Shown: positions 35,663 through 47,172 of the stretch, piece by piece
Numbering within the stretch: position 1 is the first letter of the stretch
Layout: every line of letters starts with the position of its first letter
Assembly: GCA_020081605.1 (NCBI GenBank)
Contig: JAHREC010000011.1
Span: 4,464,001 to 4,528,000 of the forward strand
Source: Albifimbria verrucaria
Lineage: Eukaryota > Ascomycota > Sordariomycetes > Hypocreales > Stachybotryaceae
Reading direction: 5' to 3'
DNA: 64,000 nt
Program-made: the position numbers and the translations under genes
Notes under the pieces: generated by a model
The model's input: the letters and a program-made list of their open reading frames with translations, nothing else
Told to the model about the DNA's origin: nothing
Database searches by the model: none

Positions 35663-36703
35663 AGGCTAGGCTACATGAACATGAGGCGTACGGACATGAT
35701 ACGGACTTGTGGCGCTCCATGTTGACCATAAACAGTGTCTCAATAGGGCACAACACTGGATACTTTACATGCCTTGCTTTGCTTCAATTAAAGGGGGACA
35801 AAATGAAAAACAGGAAGAGAAAAGAAAGATAGTAGAAAAGGCGAGAGGCAAACAATCAAATAAGGGCGTCTTTTGGTAACACCGGTTGGACAGAGCGCTT
35901 AAACAACGTTTGGGATATGCGCGCGCCAATTGCTTACCTGCTTAGCCAATTACTGCTCTCCTAAGATGCAGCCTCACGTTTCAGTCGAGCCAACACTTGA
36001 AGTGTAAAATTAGATGGATAAGTAGGTAGGTAAGCAAGCAAGTTCTACCTGGCGTTTTCGTCGCTTCCATTCCTGGTTTGTGTTCCAACTTCATGAGATT
36101 TTATTTTTATTTTTACTTTTATGATTTTTCATATAAGACACAACTTACTTGCTCTGTTGAAAGATAGACAGCCTCCGCGTATTCTAGATGCTTAACACGG
36201 CACCACCCTACATGCTTGGTGTTTTGATAGGTGGCCTGCTACCAGTTACTGTTACTTAGTAGGTACCTACACAGGTACCTTATCTGTCTGATAATGGGGT
36301 TTTGCTTGCCAGGTACAGAGTACCACCAGCGCAGTTCGACTTGTGCGTGTTGGGTGCGTGCATGCATTGTGTTTCCGACCTTTAACCGCATGTGCCCCGC
36401 AGGCTTGGAGCAACCAACACAGCTTCCGGCGCAGGCAGATTGAAAACCTCTTTGTTGGGCTTGAAATACAATACGCCAGGCCGGTCGTGTTGGAACGTCT
36501 CGATTCGCTGATCGATGACTCCGGCGCTTGGTATGGTACAGTACCTGAGCTTCCTTCCTAGGTCGAACTACGAGTACCCACTGTTAACCGGACGACTACC
36601 TGCAATGTCCTGTTCAGGCCCAGTCGAGCATCGCGCTAATTTTTGCATAGCATGCCTAGTTTAGAAAGGAAATAGTCTGTACAGCAGCTTTAACGTCCCA
36701 GCC
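35663..36703. other. divergent intergenic region upstream of the NLR gene
   Basis: About 1 kb with low-complexity T/A runs (36095-36125) and GGTAGGTAAG/GGTACCT-type short repeats (36015-36045, 36258-36280). No coding sequence recognised. Confidence 0.4.
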
Positions 36704-39700
36704 ATGGCCAGCCTAGGGAACTTCTCTGCCGTTGGTGGCCTTCAAGTGCTGCGAGATTCAGTCGACTCTTCCCAGCATGGTGTAGAGTAAGATATCTACA
36801 CCACCAAGCCGAGTCCATCACTTACATAGGTGACCATAGCATTGTGCTAGTTCCCGGTATCGGGACCATCTCACCGGAGGATTGGCCCTTTGCGAACCCA
36901 GAGTGGCTCAACACGCTGCCAGGCTCTGGTGCTGGGGCACGCGTCCTTTCTTACCACTACACTTCGCCATTCGTGGGCGTCAAATCCTCGTGGGAGTCCA
37001 TCCTGATGCAAGGCTACGACTTTCTTCAGAAACTAAGTGATAAACATGCCCGGCCAGGTCCGGATCCGGTAGGTGAAAGAGTCTAGGCTGCCCCTTTTCG
37101 GGTTGTCCATGCAACGCGCTTATTGATGCATTTTCTTCTAGCTTGGCTGCAAGCCAATCGTGATAGTCTGCCACAGTTTGGGTGGTGTCGTGGTCAAGCA
37201 GGCTTTGTGCGTTGCCAACAAACAGTTCGCTCGATATGGATCCACAGTTAATGCTATAGCAGGAGTCATCTTTCTGAGCACACCGCATCGTTTTGGCGAT
37301 AAGACCACAAGTTTCATGCGTTTTCGAGACGTCTTGGAAGCGACTACTGGCAAAACATTGAAGATCCCTAGTACCAATATTGAACAGGAAGGTGCTATTT
37401 TGGTCGACCTTGCAGATAGGTTTGAGGAGATTTCGTTCCGCACTCCCATACTTTCTGCCTACGAATTGAGGGAGACCAAGTATGGCTCCATGCCATTGCG
37501 TCCAAAATACCAACAGGTCAATCTCAGGTTCTTAAGCTTCTTACAAATGGGAACGCTGACTCGTACTATAGTTGGTAGGCCGTGACGCTTGTTCGAGTCA
37601 TGCCCCAATGGAGACGATGGTTGGGCTTAATCTCAACCATAATGACACGTGCCTTTTTACAAAGAGCCTCGGCGGGGAAGGCTTATTCGTAATTCATAGA
37701 TTCATTCATGACACTTTCCTTGATGCGGAAAAACTTGTTTCACTTCGTCTTCGGGATCGTGAGTAGTGAATATTTGCAGAAACTGTATCATGGTACTAAT
37801 GGTAGTAAGAGGAATACCAGTACACGACAACCAGCGCTTACTCGCCCACATTCAGCGAGTTACCAATCCAAGGTGAGCTTAAAGCTACAATAATAGACAA
37901 CCCGCGTACTGACACCCATCAGTCGAGAAATTAGAGCTTACCGAGTGGCCCTCGAACAAAGAAACAGCAGGATCATCTCTTTCCGGGTTCGAGTTGGTAC
38001 ATCGACCCATAACACCTAATCCTCAGGTACCCAAGTCCCTTCACTTACCATGCATTGTACTTGACAAGCATTCTGTAAATGAAGATTTTTGCGGCCGTGA
38101 AGATGTCTTGGAGCGTCTTGCCGTTGAACTCTTACCTTCAAAGAATGCAGTGACATCCTCCGGCAACGCTCTCCGACAATTTGCGCTTTGTGGATTTGGT
38201 GGAATTGGAAAGACAGAAATAGCTCGAGAGTTCGCTCACCGCCATAAAGGCTCTTTTGACGCAGTATTCTGGGTCGTGGCCGATGAAATTGCGAAACTTG
38301 AACACCATTACCAGCAGATATCCTTGGCACTGGGACTTGAAGATCCTTCAGACTGCAAGAGTCAAGTAGTCAGTAGAGAGACTGTTAAAGGGTGGTTTTC
38401 TAACCCTCAGCGGTTTCTCTCAGAGTCGGACGAGTTATTCCACCAGGGACAACCGAGGTCAGAGGCGACCTGGCTGCTTATCTTCGATAATGCAGATGAT
38501 CCAATAATATTAGCGGACTACTGGCCTCAAGGGAGTGGATCGGTTTTGATCACTAGCCGTGACCCCTGGCGAAGAACATGTTTACAAGGATACCGTCAGG
38601 AATGGATCTTAGTCCGTTCACACTGGAAGAGAGTCTCATGTTATTCCATCATCTTACCACTGCTTTCAACGAGACAGAAGACGACACAGCTAAGAAGATA
38701 TGTGATGAAATTGGCGGTGTGCCTCTGGCTATTTCCCAAATGGCGGGCATCATTCGCCGACAAGACCTTACTCTTTCAGAATTCTTTGAATTATACAAAG
38801 ACCACGAAGAACATGCGAGTTTATATGACACAAAGTTTGATACCAGTTTGGTCACATACCGGCATTCTATCTCTACAGTATGGGCATTCGAAAAATTGAA
38901 ACCTCAAGCTCGACAGTTGTTGGAGTTGATCTCGTTCTTAGATCCAGACTGCATTGGAGACGACTTGTTGATGCAAGTATCCATGGAATTAATTTGCGCT
39001 AACGGCGCACAGTTCAAGAAGAGCAACTACATCGAGGCTCGAACTGATCTCCTACAATCGTCATTAGTTCAAAGGGACAAGTTAAAACAGCAGATATCAG
39101 TTCATCGTATAGTACAAGACGCAATTCTTACGACAATGGATGCTGTAACAAAACGGTCTATATTTGACAAAATTATACGCATTCTTTGGGCAAATTGGCC
39201 ATCTGCCATGCCTAAGCCATCAAAAGAACCAGAGCTACCCCAGCCCAAATCGAGTGGAGGCAGACTACAAGTTGGGAGATGGCCTGTCTGTGCGACTATT
39301 TATCCCCATGTCCTAAGAATGCATCAACTCTGGCCAACCATTTTAGAACCCTCTGTGGCCACCAATTTACATTTTGCGAAGCTACTAAATGAGGCTGCCT
39401 GGTATGTACATGATAGTAAATCCGACTTTATTGCTCCCTAGGCTAAGTTTATCAGGTATCAGAAGGAGCGGGGCGGACAAAGGATTTTGATGGTTTTTTT
39501 GAGACTGCACGCAAGATCTGTGAGTCTTCGACACATGCGGATCGAGATTCTCTACTCGCAGATATATACTTCTGCTTAGGAGCTATCTACATGGATGCGA
39601 GTGATTTCGATGCTAGCCGTATCTACAAGGAACGTTCTTTCGATTTAGTTTCTAAGATATGCAAAGAGCTGGGAGTAGTAGATGAGCGATTATATCTAGC

Positions 39701-40427
39701 TTACGCAGAGCGTGGAATCTCGCGCATTCAGGATGAAAGGTATGAAGAAGGCGAAGCTGATCTCAAAGAAGCTTTGAAGATTCGAAAGGCTCTAGGTAAT
39801 TACATTCCTCGGTCCGGTGAGGCCAATTTGAGCTGGGCCCTTCTGGCACAAGGAAAAATCGAGGAATGTAATACACTTCTTCTGGACAGTTTAGCGGGCA
39901 GAGAAAAGGTTCTTGGCAAAGACGACCGAGAGTCCGTCCGTACTGGGTTAATTCTTTATGCGCTTGGTAACCTTCGTGCCGCGCAAAACCAACTGGATGA
40001 GAGTTTCGAATATCACCAGCGAGCGTGGCGCCACATGCGCGCAACCGTTGGCGACAAAGACTTTTATACAGCAAACATCACTCATAAAATTGCCGAGCAT
40101 CTTCACCGTTTGGGCCGCATCGAAGAGGCTATGTAAGTACTACCACCCGTGATCACGCTGTCAAATAATACTCTAACTTCTTTTAGTGCCACAGTTGAGG
40201 TAGCGTTGAATATCTGGTCTATCGACCCAAATGCTCACAGAAATGAAATTGCTCGCACTACTTTCTTCAAAGCCAAGTTATTTGAAGCCACGGGTAAGGC
40301 ACAAAAGGCTTCGGTTGCTCTCAAAGTAGCCTCCCGCTTAAGGAAAGATATTACTGGGGATGAGCGAGATGTAAAGACCCTGACGATGGCTGACTTTGAC
40401 CACATTGTTGCTTTCTGGGCGCGTTGA
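36704..40427 (+). CDS. fungal NLR: SesB-like hydrolase - NB-ARC - TPR protein, multi-exon, frame-broken
   Basis: Tripartite NOD-like receptor. N-terminus: alpha/beta-hydrolase of the SesB/DUF676 type, with IVLVPGIGT, EDWPFANPEWL, nucleophile elbow IVCHSLGGVVVKQAL (37170) and VIFLSTPHRFGDKT. Centre: NB-ARC with FCGREDVLERLA, P-loop LCGFGGIGKTEIA (38185-38225), Walker B WLLIFDNADDP (38470), GSGSVLITSRDP and the GVPLAISQMAG GxP motif. C-terminus: a block of TPR-like repeats (DEERYEEGEADLKEAL type) with RxVLGxD(D)xxT-like KVLGKDDRES. Introns fit at 37069-37141, 37516-37571, about 37755-37921, 39402-39456 and 40134-40186. Three frame breaks: near the first intron (36790-36830), at C run 38563-38566, and a lost G near 39475. 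In characterised fungi such proteins trigger regulated cell death on ligand binding; ligand here unknown. Confidence 0.87.
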
Positions 40428-40759
40428 TCAGCCAAATTTACTGTCTCGTCTCTTAATTTAGTAGTTTAACAGAAACAAGCGATGAGTTAGAGTAACATGG
40501 TTCCCAATTATCTCTTTAGGAATCTTGCTCTACCTACGCTATTAATGATAGTGAAAGAAAATGGAAATTTAGGACTGATATTGCCTTGATCGTCTAATAG
40601 CATTTCTCATAGCTAAGAGAAATCGAATATTTATGTTTATTCAATGGGACATACTGTCGAAGCCACCTGCACGACTAACGGTGAAAAGGGGAAAGTTTGT
40701 CTCCATACTGAACAAAAAAAATGATAAATTTGTTTACGAGTTATTGCGCATGATGACAC
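40428..40759. other. convergent 3' intergenic region
   Basis: About 330 nt, AT-rich, between the stop codons of the NLR and HAD genes. No gene seen. Confidence 0.4.
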
Positions 40760-41587
40760 TCAGGACGACACTTCAATGCCGTATCTCTTGTAATCGAAGT
40801 CTTCCAGGCTTGCAATGCTTTCAGCCCAGCCGTCATCTATCTCTCCCAACTGCTGGTCGTCTCCAAGATTAAACATTCCTGACCTCGCAGCCAACACTTC
40901 TTTCTGCGTCCCCGATACTCAGATGCTACATCTGGATGGGGTACCCAAACAACTCTCATTCCGGCCCGTCTTCCAGCCTCGACACCTGCCACACTATCTT
41001 CAAAGACCAAACATTCGTTAGCCTTGATAGCATCCTTGCCAGGACCCTCTCCGAGTTTAACGACTCTAACGCGACCAGATATATGTCGGGGCTGGTTTTC
41101 CTCGTCCTTGTCGTAGTCGCGTATCATCGCCTAGAATCCGATGCTCAGGCTGGAAGAAGTTAAGCAGTTCTTTTGTTTCTGGTTTTGATGTTTTCAGTTT
41201 GTACGTATGACTCTTAGTGCTAGATGCTAATGCCAACTCAATCTTGTCCCCGGAAGGGGTGGAACGGGCGCGGCTAAGATTTGATAAAATGGCGTGAGCA
41301 CCAGGCAGCGGCTCGCAGTCTGGAAAACGTAGTTGCATTTGCTTCTTTAATTCGCGGGTAAAGTCTTCACGAGATACGGGTAACTTGGCCCAATTATGGA
41401 AAATATCGCCGTTGGTCGAGTCTGGGACACCCATAAGCTGCGCCCGAATCGACGAAGTAAAGATCGGCCTTCCATATTTTTCTAAAAGATGATTCGTGCA
41501 CAGAGTGATGATATCTTCTGAATTGATGAGGAGGCCATCCATATCAAAAATGCAAGCACGAACTGCAGGGAAGCTAACAGAGGTCAA
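40760..41587 (-). CDS. HAD-superfamily hydrolase (HDHD1/GS1-like phosphatase), frame-broken
   Basis: Haloacid-dehalogenase phosphatase acting on a small phosphorylated metabolite; relatives dephosphorylate pseudouridine-5'-phosphate or sugar phosphates. Motif I is FDMDGLLINSED near the N-terminus (MTSVSFPAVRACIFDMDG). Motif II is LALASSTKSH, motif III is GKPAPD and motif IV is CLVFEDSVAGVEAG. The C-terminus is DFDYKRYGIEVSS with TGA at 40760. Three single-base losses explain the frame changes: G run 41088-41091, CC 41051-41052 and the T run at 40901-40903 (plus-strand bases). About 276 aa after repair, normal for the family. No intron. Confidence 0.87.
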
Positions 41588-42181
41588 GTTAATGTCGTGC
41601 CATTATTATAGTGCGAATAGCTACAGCAACCGCAATATAGGCTGCTATATACGTCCTTTCTCAGGGATGCTTACTTGTCTTCAACTGGAGCCATGGGCAG
41701 CGATGGAAACTACTTGTAACCTGAAATGGTGGCGCTGGTAAGTGATGATGATATAATCAGTAAGTTTTTAATTGTAAATTGTGAGCTTGTGGTCATTAGT
41801 TTGAGCCGTTCACGAAAAATAAGATATCTGGTTTGACAGGGTTTAAAAGAAAGCGTTGGCTTTTCTGCGTTATATCTTTGTCGGAGTTGATCCAATCGTA
41901 AGATGTGGCCGAGATGAGGGAAGCAATGTAATTGCATATTTAGAGAAGCGATATGAGTATAATCCTGGTTAAGGTGGGGCGTGGGGTTGTTACCACCTTA
42001 TTCGAGCGAAGTTGCGCTGTAGAGTGGTTTGTTTCTTACGTTCCTCAAGTTGAGCTTGTTGAACATACCATAAACGAACACCACGCCTGACTGCTAGCAA
42101 TACGGACCTATAGTGATTCGTAAACCACAAAGGTTACCAAATTACGTAGCCTCGCACCGCCGGCTTTCCTGCTTCACCATC
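41588..42181. other. intergenic, no gene seen
   Basis: About 600 nt, AT-rich, upstream of both the HAD gene (-) and the HET fragment (+). No RNA gene or repeat recognised. Confidence 0.4.
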
Positions 42182-42566
42182 ATGCGGCTTATCGATGTAG
42201 ACTCTTATGAGCTGAAGCATTTCCTTGACCCCAACGTATACCGTAGTATGCCATCTTATCGCACACCTGGGGTGAGGAGGTGTCACTTCAAGACATGGAG
42301 CCCCTTAGTCGAGCGCGTTCAAGAAAAGGATTCCAGAAGATTGAATACTGCTGCCAACAAGCAAAAAAGACGGTTATGCATGGGCATGGGTGGACACCTG
42401 TTGCATCGATCAGACGTCAAGCGCCGAGCTTTCGGAAGCAATAAACTCCATATTTGCCTGGTACTCCGATTCTTCAATCTGTTATGCATATCTCGAGGAT
42501 GTGGATTCTATAGGCGATTTGATTAGTCGGTCAAAAGTCCTACGAAATTCAGATGACTGGCTATGA
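42182..42566 (+). pseudogene. truncated HET-domain (heterokaryon incompatibility) fragment
   Basis: N-terminal two thirds of a HET domain, visible only when frames are combined. It starts MRLIDVDSYELKHFLDPN (42182), then YAILSHTWGEEVSLQDMEPL (42248-42307), FQKIEYCCQQAKK (42331-42368), and in the next frame YAWAWVDTCCIDQTSSAEL (42375-42430) and SIFAWYSDSSICYAYLEDV. The first frame change falls in GTATACCGTAG near 42240. The second is an A run at 42363-42368, one base short. It then ends at TGA 42564 just where RW(F/G)xRGWTLQE should follow; that motif is absent here and downstream. Unlike other broken genes in the window this one cannot be restored to full length, so it is a relic or a minimal HET protein. 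Confidence 0.75.
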
Positions 42567-44704
42567 ATCTTGGATCACGTTCTTAAGAGACGTCCTGAAT
42601 TGCAAATTAACCTACTATCAGCTTCAAAAATACCCAATCTCAAAAGTACATATTTTCAAGGCTCTTTATGCCTAAACGGCTGTCGACATTGACACCCAAT
42701 ACAGCTATGTATATCTACGAAATTCAGCCATAACTTGGGATTTATATGTCTAGCAAACTCTCCACCGTGGTTGAAGAAAGATTATACTCAAGGCAGCGCG
42801 ATTAACATAAGAATAACGTATTCTTACAAGGGGACTCAGAGCATTTGTATCTTCATCCCGTACCATAGTAAACTGTTAGCAAGTTACAAGAAAAATGATA
42901 ATAAAAATGATTTTAAATACCATGTAATGCCTAGTACTAATCACAAACAGGACATGGCTACATTAGGGTCAACCTACGTCCTTTCTAATGAGTGAAAATG
43001 TTCACTTGTGAAATTATATCAAAGCTGATCTCCTCCCTTTCTTATTGCCATATTTACAACATGCCACTCGCACGCAATTCACTTTCCATGACTCAACTAC
43101 AGTCTAACAGCAATATGACCCATATATTTGTGAAGTGGGCCATTTCCCAAGCTGCGTGGACTCTTTGTGCAGATGATGACATTTTTCTGGGGTGCAAATC
43201 TTCCCCAGGTTGGAGAACTAAGCATCTCGTAGCTTCCACCGTTGGTATTTTTCATAACCCACATGCCTGGTTCTTCATAAACAAGCACTTACCCTACATT
43301 GGAGCCAATACTACCATCTTGGCATCTTAGTCAGAGGATGGCACTCCAAATTACTACCAGTCTTGTAACAATACTCAAAAAACGAAATCAATGTCAGCTA
43401 ACTATATTCTTCTGACCAAAATCGAACTGGTACAAAAGTGAATGTAAGTTACAAGTTAATCGGTAGAAGTGTCCACGATATGTTTCTCCTACGATAGTCT
43501 TTTGGATACTTGGATACTTGAACACGAAATACGAGGAAACCACCAAGTAAGCAATGACCTGGTCATTAGCAAGACATGGAATCGTCATTCCGCCTCTCAA
43601 CTCGGCCTGAAATCTCCGCATGGGTCTCTTTAGTGATGCCTTAAATGGGGTCAGACTGGGGATCTCTGGTGAGATCTACAGAAGGCGATGCAGGCCCGCC
43701 ACTACTCAGCCGTTTGTTTCTTGACCTGGGGTGTCCACTGTGTGTCTAGTTACCAAGGATTGTTGAATACAGTACCATCTCTGTGTCATGCACTCAGGGG
43801 CTCTCCACTTTTGTGGGTAACTTAAGGAGTAAGGCCTTGCCTGACGTAATTTGAAGATTTTGTTTTCCGGGACAAGAAAGAATTGGACTGAATTGAGCTG
43901 AAGTGCTTGTGCAATCTGTTCGCAGATCCATCATCGAGTGCCATCGGAGTGCATGGTTGTAAGTTTGGGTAGCCTTCATGCAACTAGGATGCTTTTCCAA
44001 CTACACTTCATCAGATCTTGGTTAGCTTGCCGATTCACATTGAGATCTAGATGGAGAGATAAAACCACACAGCTCATAAAAGTAAATTTAGAAAAGACTT
44101 TAGAAGTAATCGTAGGCCTCCACATAAATTTCTATCCTTTCGTAGTGATAATCATCCAACGACACTACCTTACGGTCCCAGTTTCTACTATTAAGCTCAC
44201 CCGTTGTTCAGTTAAGCATGGTAAAATTTAGATTCCCATCCCAACTTTTGCCGTGCAACGCTAATGATACTTGACGGAGCTGAGCTCCGGTAGCGGCTGC
44301 TGGGAATAACACCCGGACGTACCTCCGGCATTTTGACGTCAAACCGCTAGTGGGAGATCATAACTGGCCCCGAAATTCCCTATTCAGGAATCACATAAGC
44401 AACTCGTGCAGACACTTTACGTCAAGTCTACCCAAATATGGTAAACACCAATCCACAAACTCCATCGTTAGGGATTGTTAATGCGCCACGGCTGTGTGAC
44501 TGATGTTTGAAGTCGAAAGTAATGGAGAAGATATTTTCCACATGACGTCTCTATTTGAACTTCTCCATGGCGCTTGCACATGGGAATCGAAGATCTTGCA
44601 AACATGCTATATAAGTAGCTTGCTGCTTTGTAACAAGATCCGTATCCATTCATATTGTATTGTATGGTCTGTTACCGATGTTTTGATACTCAAATACAAC
44701 TATC
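42567..44704. other. 2.1 kb gene-poor, AT-rich region
   Basis: No gene recognised. Open frames up to 112 codons (42992-43330 +) lack motifs or coherent composition. No terminal repeats or transposase traces. The distal part is the promoter of the MFS gene. Confidence 0.45.
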
Positions 44705-46336
44705 ATGAATTTTCTCCACCGAAGCCTCTCAGGTGTCACCGTCAAACCTGACGCTGAACCCGAAGCACAGCTTAAGCCTTATATTGGTGACAATGGCTAC
44801 ATCGACTTCAGGCCAGGGGATATTGAGAACCCCGCAACTGGTCTCTTCTACGAAGATGGTACATCACTCTGGTTTCTGTGTTCCTAGCGATGAACGGCAA
44901 TGTGGCATCGAGCATTACGTCCGGCACGACTCAATCAATTACGGAGGAGTTTCACATTTCAGAGGTTGCTGCCAAGCTCACTACGACGCTATTCCTCCTC
45001 GGGTTCTGTGCTGGTCCGCTTATTTTTGCGCCTTTGTCCGAATTCTATGGTCGAAGATGGATCTTTTATATGACGTTTCTCATCTACTTCGCCTTCACAT
45101 TTCTGACTGCCTGGCCACCCAATTTTGGTGGTCTCTTAGTTGGCAGATTCCTGGCTGGCACATTTGTCGCCGCTTCCTGGCCACAGCACCCGGTGTCCTC
45201 GTCGATCTCTGGGATCCAATTGAGCGAGGTAATGCTATGGCAATCTTCAGCGGCGCCTCCTGGGTTGGCCCTGCCTTGGGCCCAGTCATTTCTGGGTTCT
45301 TGGAACTGAAGAGAGATTGGCGCTGGGGCATGTACGTCTGTCTCTGGCTAGGAGCCTTCAGTATCTTGCTCATGTTCACGATCCCGGAGACTCATGGCCC
45401 GACAGTCTTGACGAAAAAGGCAGCTCGGGCTCGAGAACAAGGCCATGACGTTCAATCAGAGGCCGAAGCGAACAAGCCTCGCCTGATACATATATACAAG
45501 ATTGCATTGACCCGGCCATGGATTTTACTTTTCGATCTTATCTCGTTTCTCTGTTGCATTTATTCCTGCGTTGTGTTCACCCTTCAGTTCATGCTCTTCA
45601 GCATCTATCCAATTGTCTTCCAGGACATGAGAGGATGGAATGCTGGAGTCTCGCAGCTGCCTATTCTTGGTCAAGCCGTTGGCGCTGTGATTGGGGCGCT
45701 CATTATCTTTGCGGATACCCGGCGCCGCAGACGCAAGGCCAATGCGAACCAGGAGCTGCTCCCAGAGGATCGAATGATCTTGGCCATGATTGGTGGCGTA
45801 GGCTTTCCCATCTTCATGTTCTGGTTCTGTTGGAGCGCCGAGTACAAGTAAGTGCTATCATATCTTTATGGCAAATGAATCCATTGCTGACCAAAAACAG
45901 TTCTGTCCACTGGATTGTCCCAACTATCGGAGGCACGTTTCTCGGCGCTTCTCTCATGCTCATTTTCGTCGCCTACCTAAACTACGTCACCGATGCCTAC
46001 GCCGACTATGCCGCTTCCGTTATTGCCGCCAACACTGTCGCTCGATCTGCAGGAAGCGCAGGTGCACCACTGTTCACCACTCAAATGTTCAATGCTCTCG
46101 GTGTTGGCGGTGGAGGTTCTCTCATCGCAGGTGTCGCGACACTGCTGGCCTTCATCCCCTTCATCTTCTACCGTTACGGACATGTCATTCGTCGAAAGAG
46201 CAAGTATGCTTTGGCCGAGCGAAACCAGGTTGAGAAACTAGATGAGCAAACCGACCCGACCGACTTCATGGGAGAGGACGAAGATACCATGCATCCACCT
46301 GAACTGAGCACGAGAGACTCAAGCCTGCAAGTCTGA
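44705..46336 (+). CDS. MFS multidrug/polyamine transporter (DHA1 family)
   Basis: Twelve-helix major facilitator, likely a plasma-membrane H+ antiporter that exports drugs or polyamines. It opens MNFLHRSLSGVTVKPD, followed by the DHA1-type DIENPRNWS entry (44817 on), FLAMNGNVASSI and LGFCAGPLIFAPLSEFYGRR (motif A-like). Then come LVGRFLAGTFVAAS, APGVLVDLWDPIERGNAMAI and SGASWVGPALGPVISGFL (motif C, antiporter signature). The second half ends with TNxxxR-like NTVARSAGSAGAPLF. An intron at 45849-45900 follows AEYK. Two frame breaks at C run 44830-44833 and CC 45176-45177 each need one base. The acidic C-terminal tail (FMGEDEDTMHPPEL) is cytosolic. About 525 aa. Neighbours give no clue to substrate. 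Confidence 0.9.
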
Positions 46337-47172
46337 TTGTACCATAAAATTGTAAGAGTAGATGTTTTATTGGGAGGTCGGTCGAGTAGTCCATCAGCTG
46401 TCAGTTGAAAACAAGTAGAGATAGATTCGGAGTTGGGAATGATGCTGTTGCCTCATTTTGGCAACTCTTTATGATACACGATAGCAAGCGACTTAGATTT
46501 TAGGGGTTCACTTTGGAGTTGGATGATAATATGGCTTAGAACAGCTTGGCAATAGTAATCTATGAGTATTACCAGAAAGCAATATTATTTTGGGACCAAC
46601 TATGACCATCCGAAACTCACGGATACTCGCCGCTCTTGTGATTAATACCCCAGATATATCTATCAGTGAATATAACACTCTAAAGAATACAATGAGCATT
46701 TCTTTGTCCTTTCTTGAGACTGAGTACTTCCCGCTTTAGGGTGAACTATCCTGGCCCATCTGAGCCGGTCAGAAAGCCGATGGTTAGCCTGGCTAAGTCC
46801 TCCTGAACAATGGAGAAATAGTGGATGGTTCCAGTTACACCATCTCAATTGTGACCACATTTTCAATTGAAACGAACCCACACATATACTGTTCGAAACC
46901 CCTACATAAGAGTACTACAAACCATATATATACAAACAGCTCAAGTATTCGCAAGTTCAAAAGGGACGTCTCGGGTGAGTGGGCCCGTATTCTTGGGTAT
47001 TCTGATGTACTAATCCATGATTTATGCAGCTTACGGGGTGGCTTGTAAGGACACGCGGGCTGCAGACCAGCCCCAAATACACCGGCTAGTCTGACGGAGA
47101 AGGACAATGCACCCATGACTGTAGGGAATAATACCGTCACTATCTAACCATAACTCGTCGTTTTTAGGTTAT
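46337..47172. other. intergenic, no gene seen
   Basis: About 830 nt between the MFS gene and the HET gene. Short chance frames only. Confidence 0.4.

Noticed and set aside
42992..43330. 112-codon open frame between the HET relic and the MFS gene
   Set aside because: No motif, no splice context and low-complexity neighbours.
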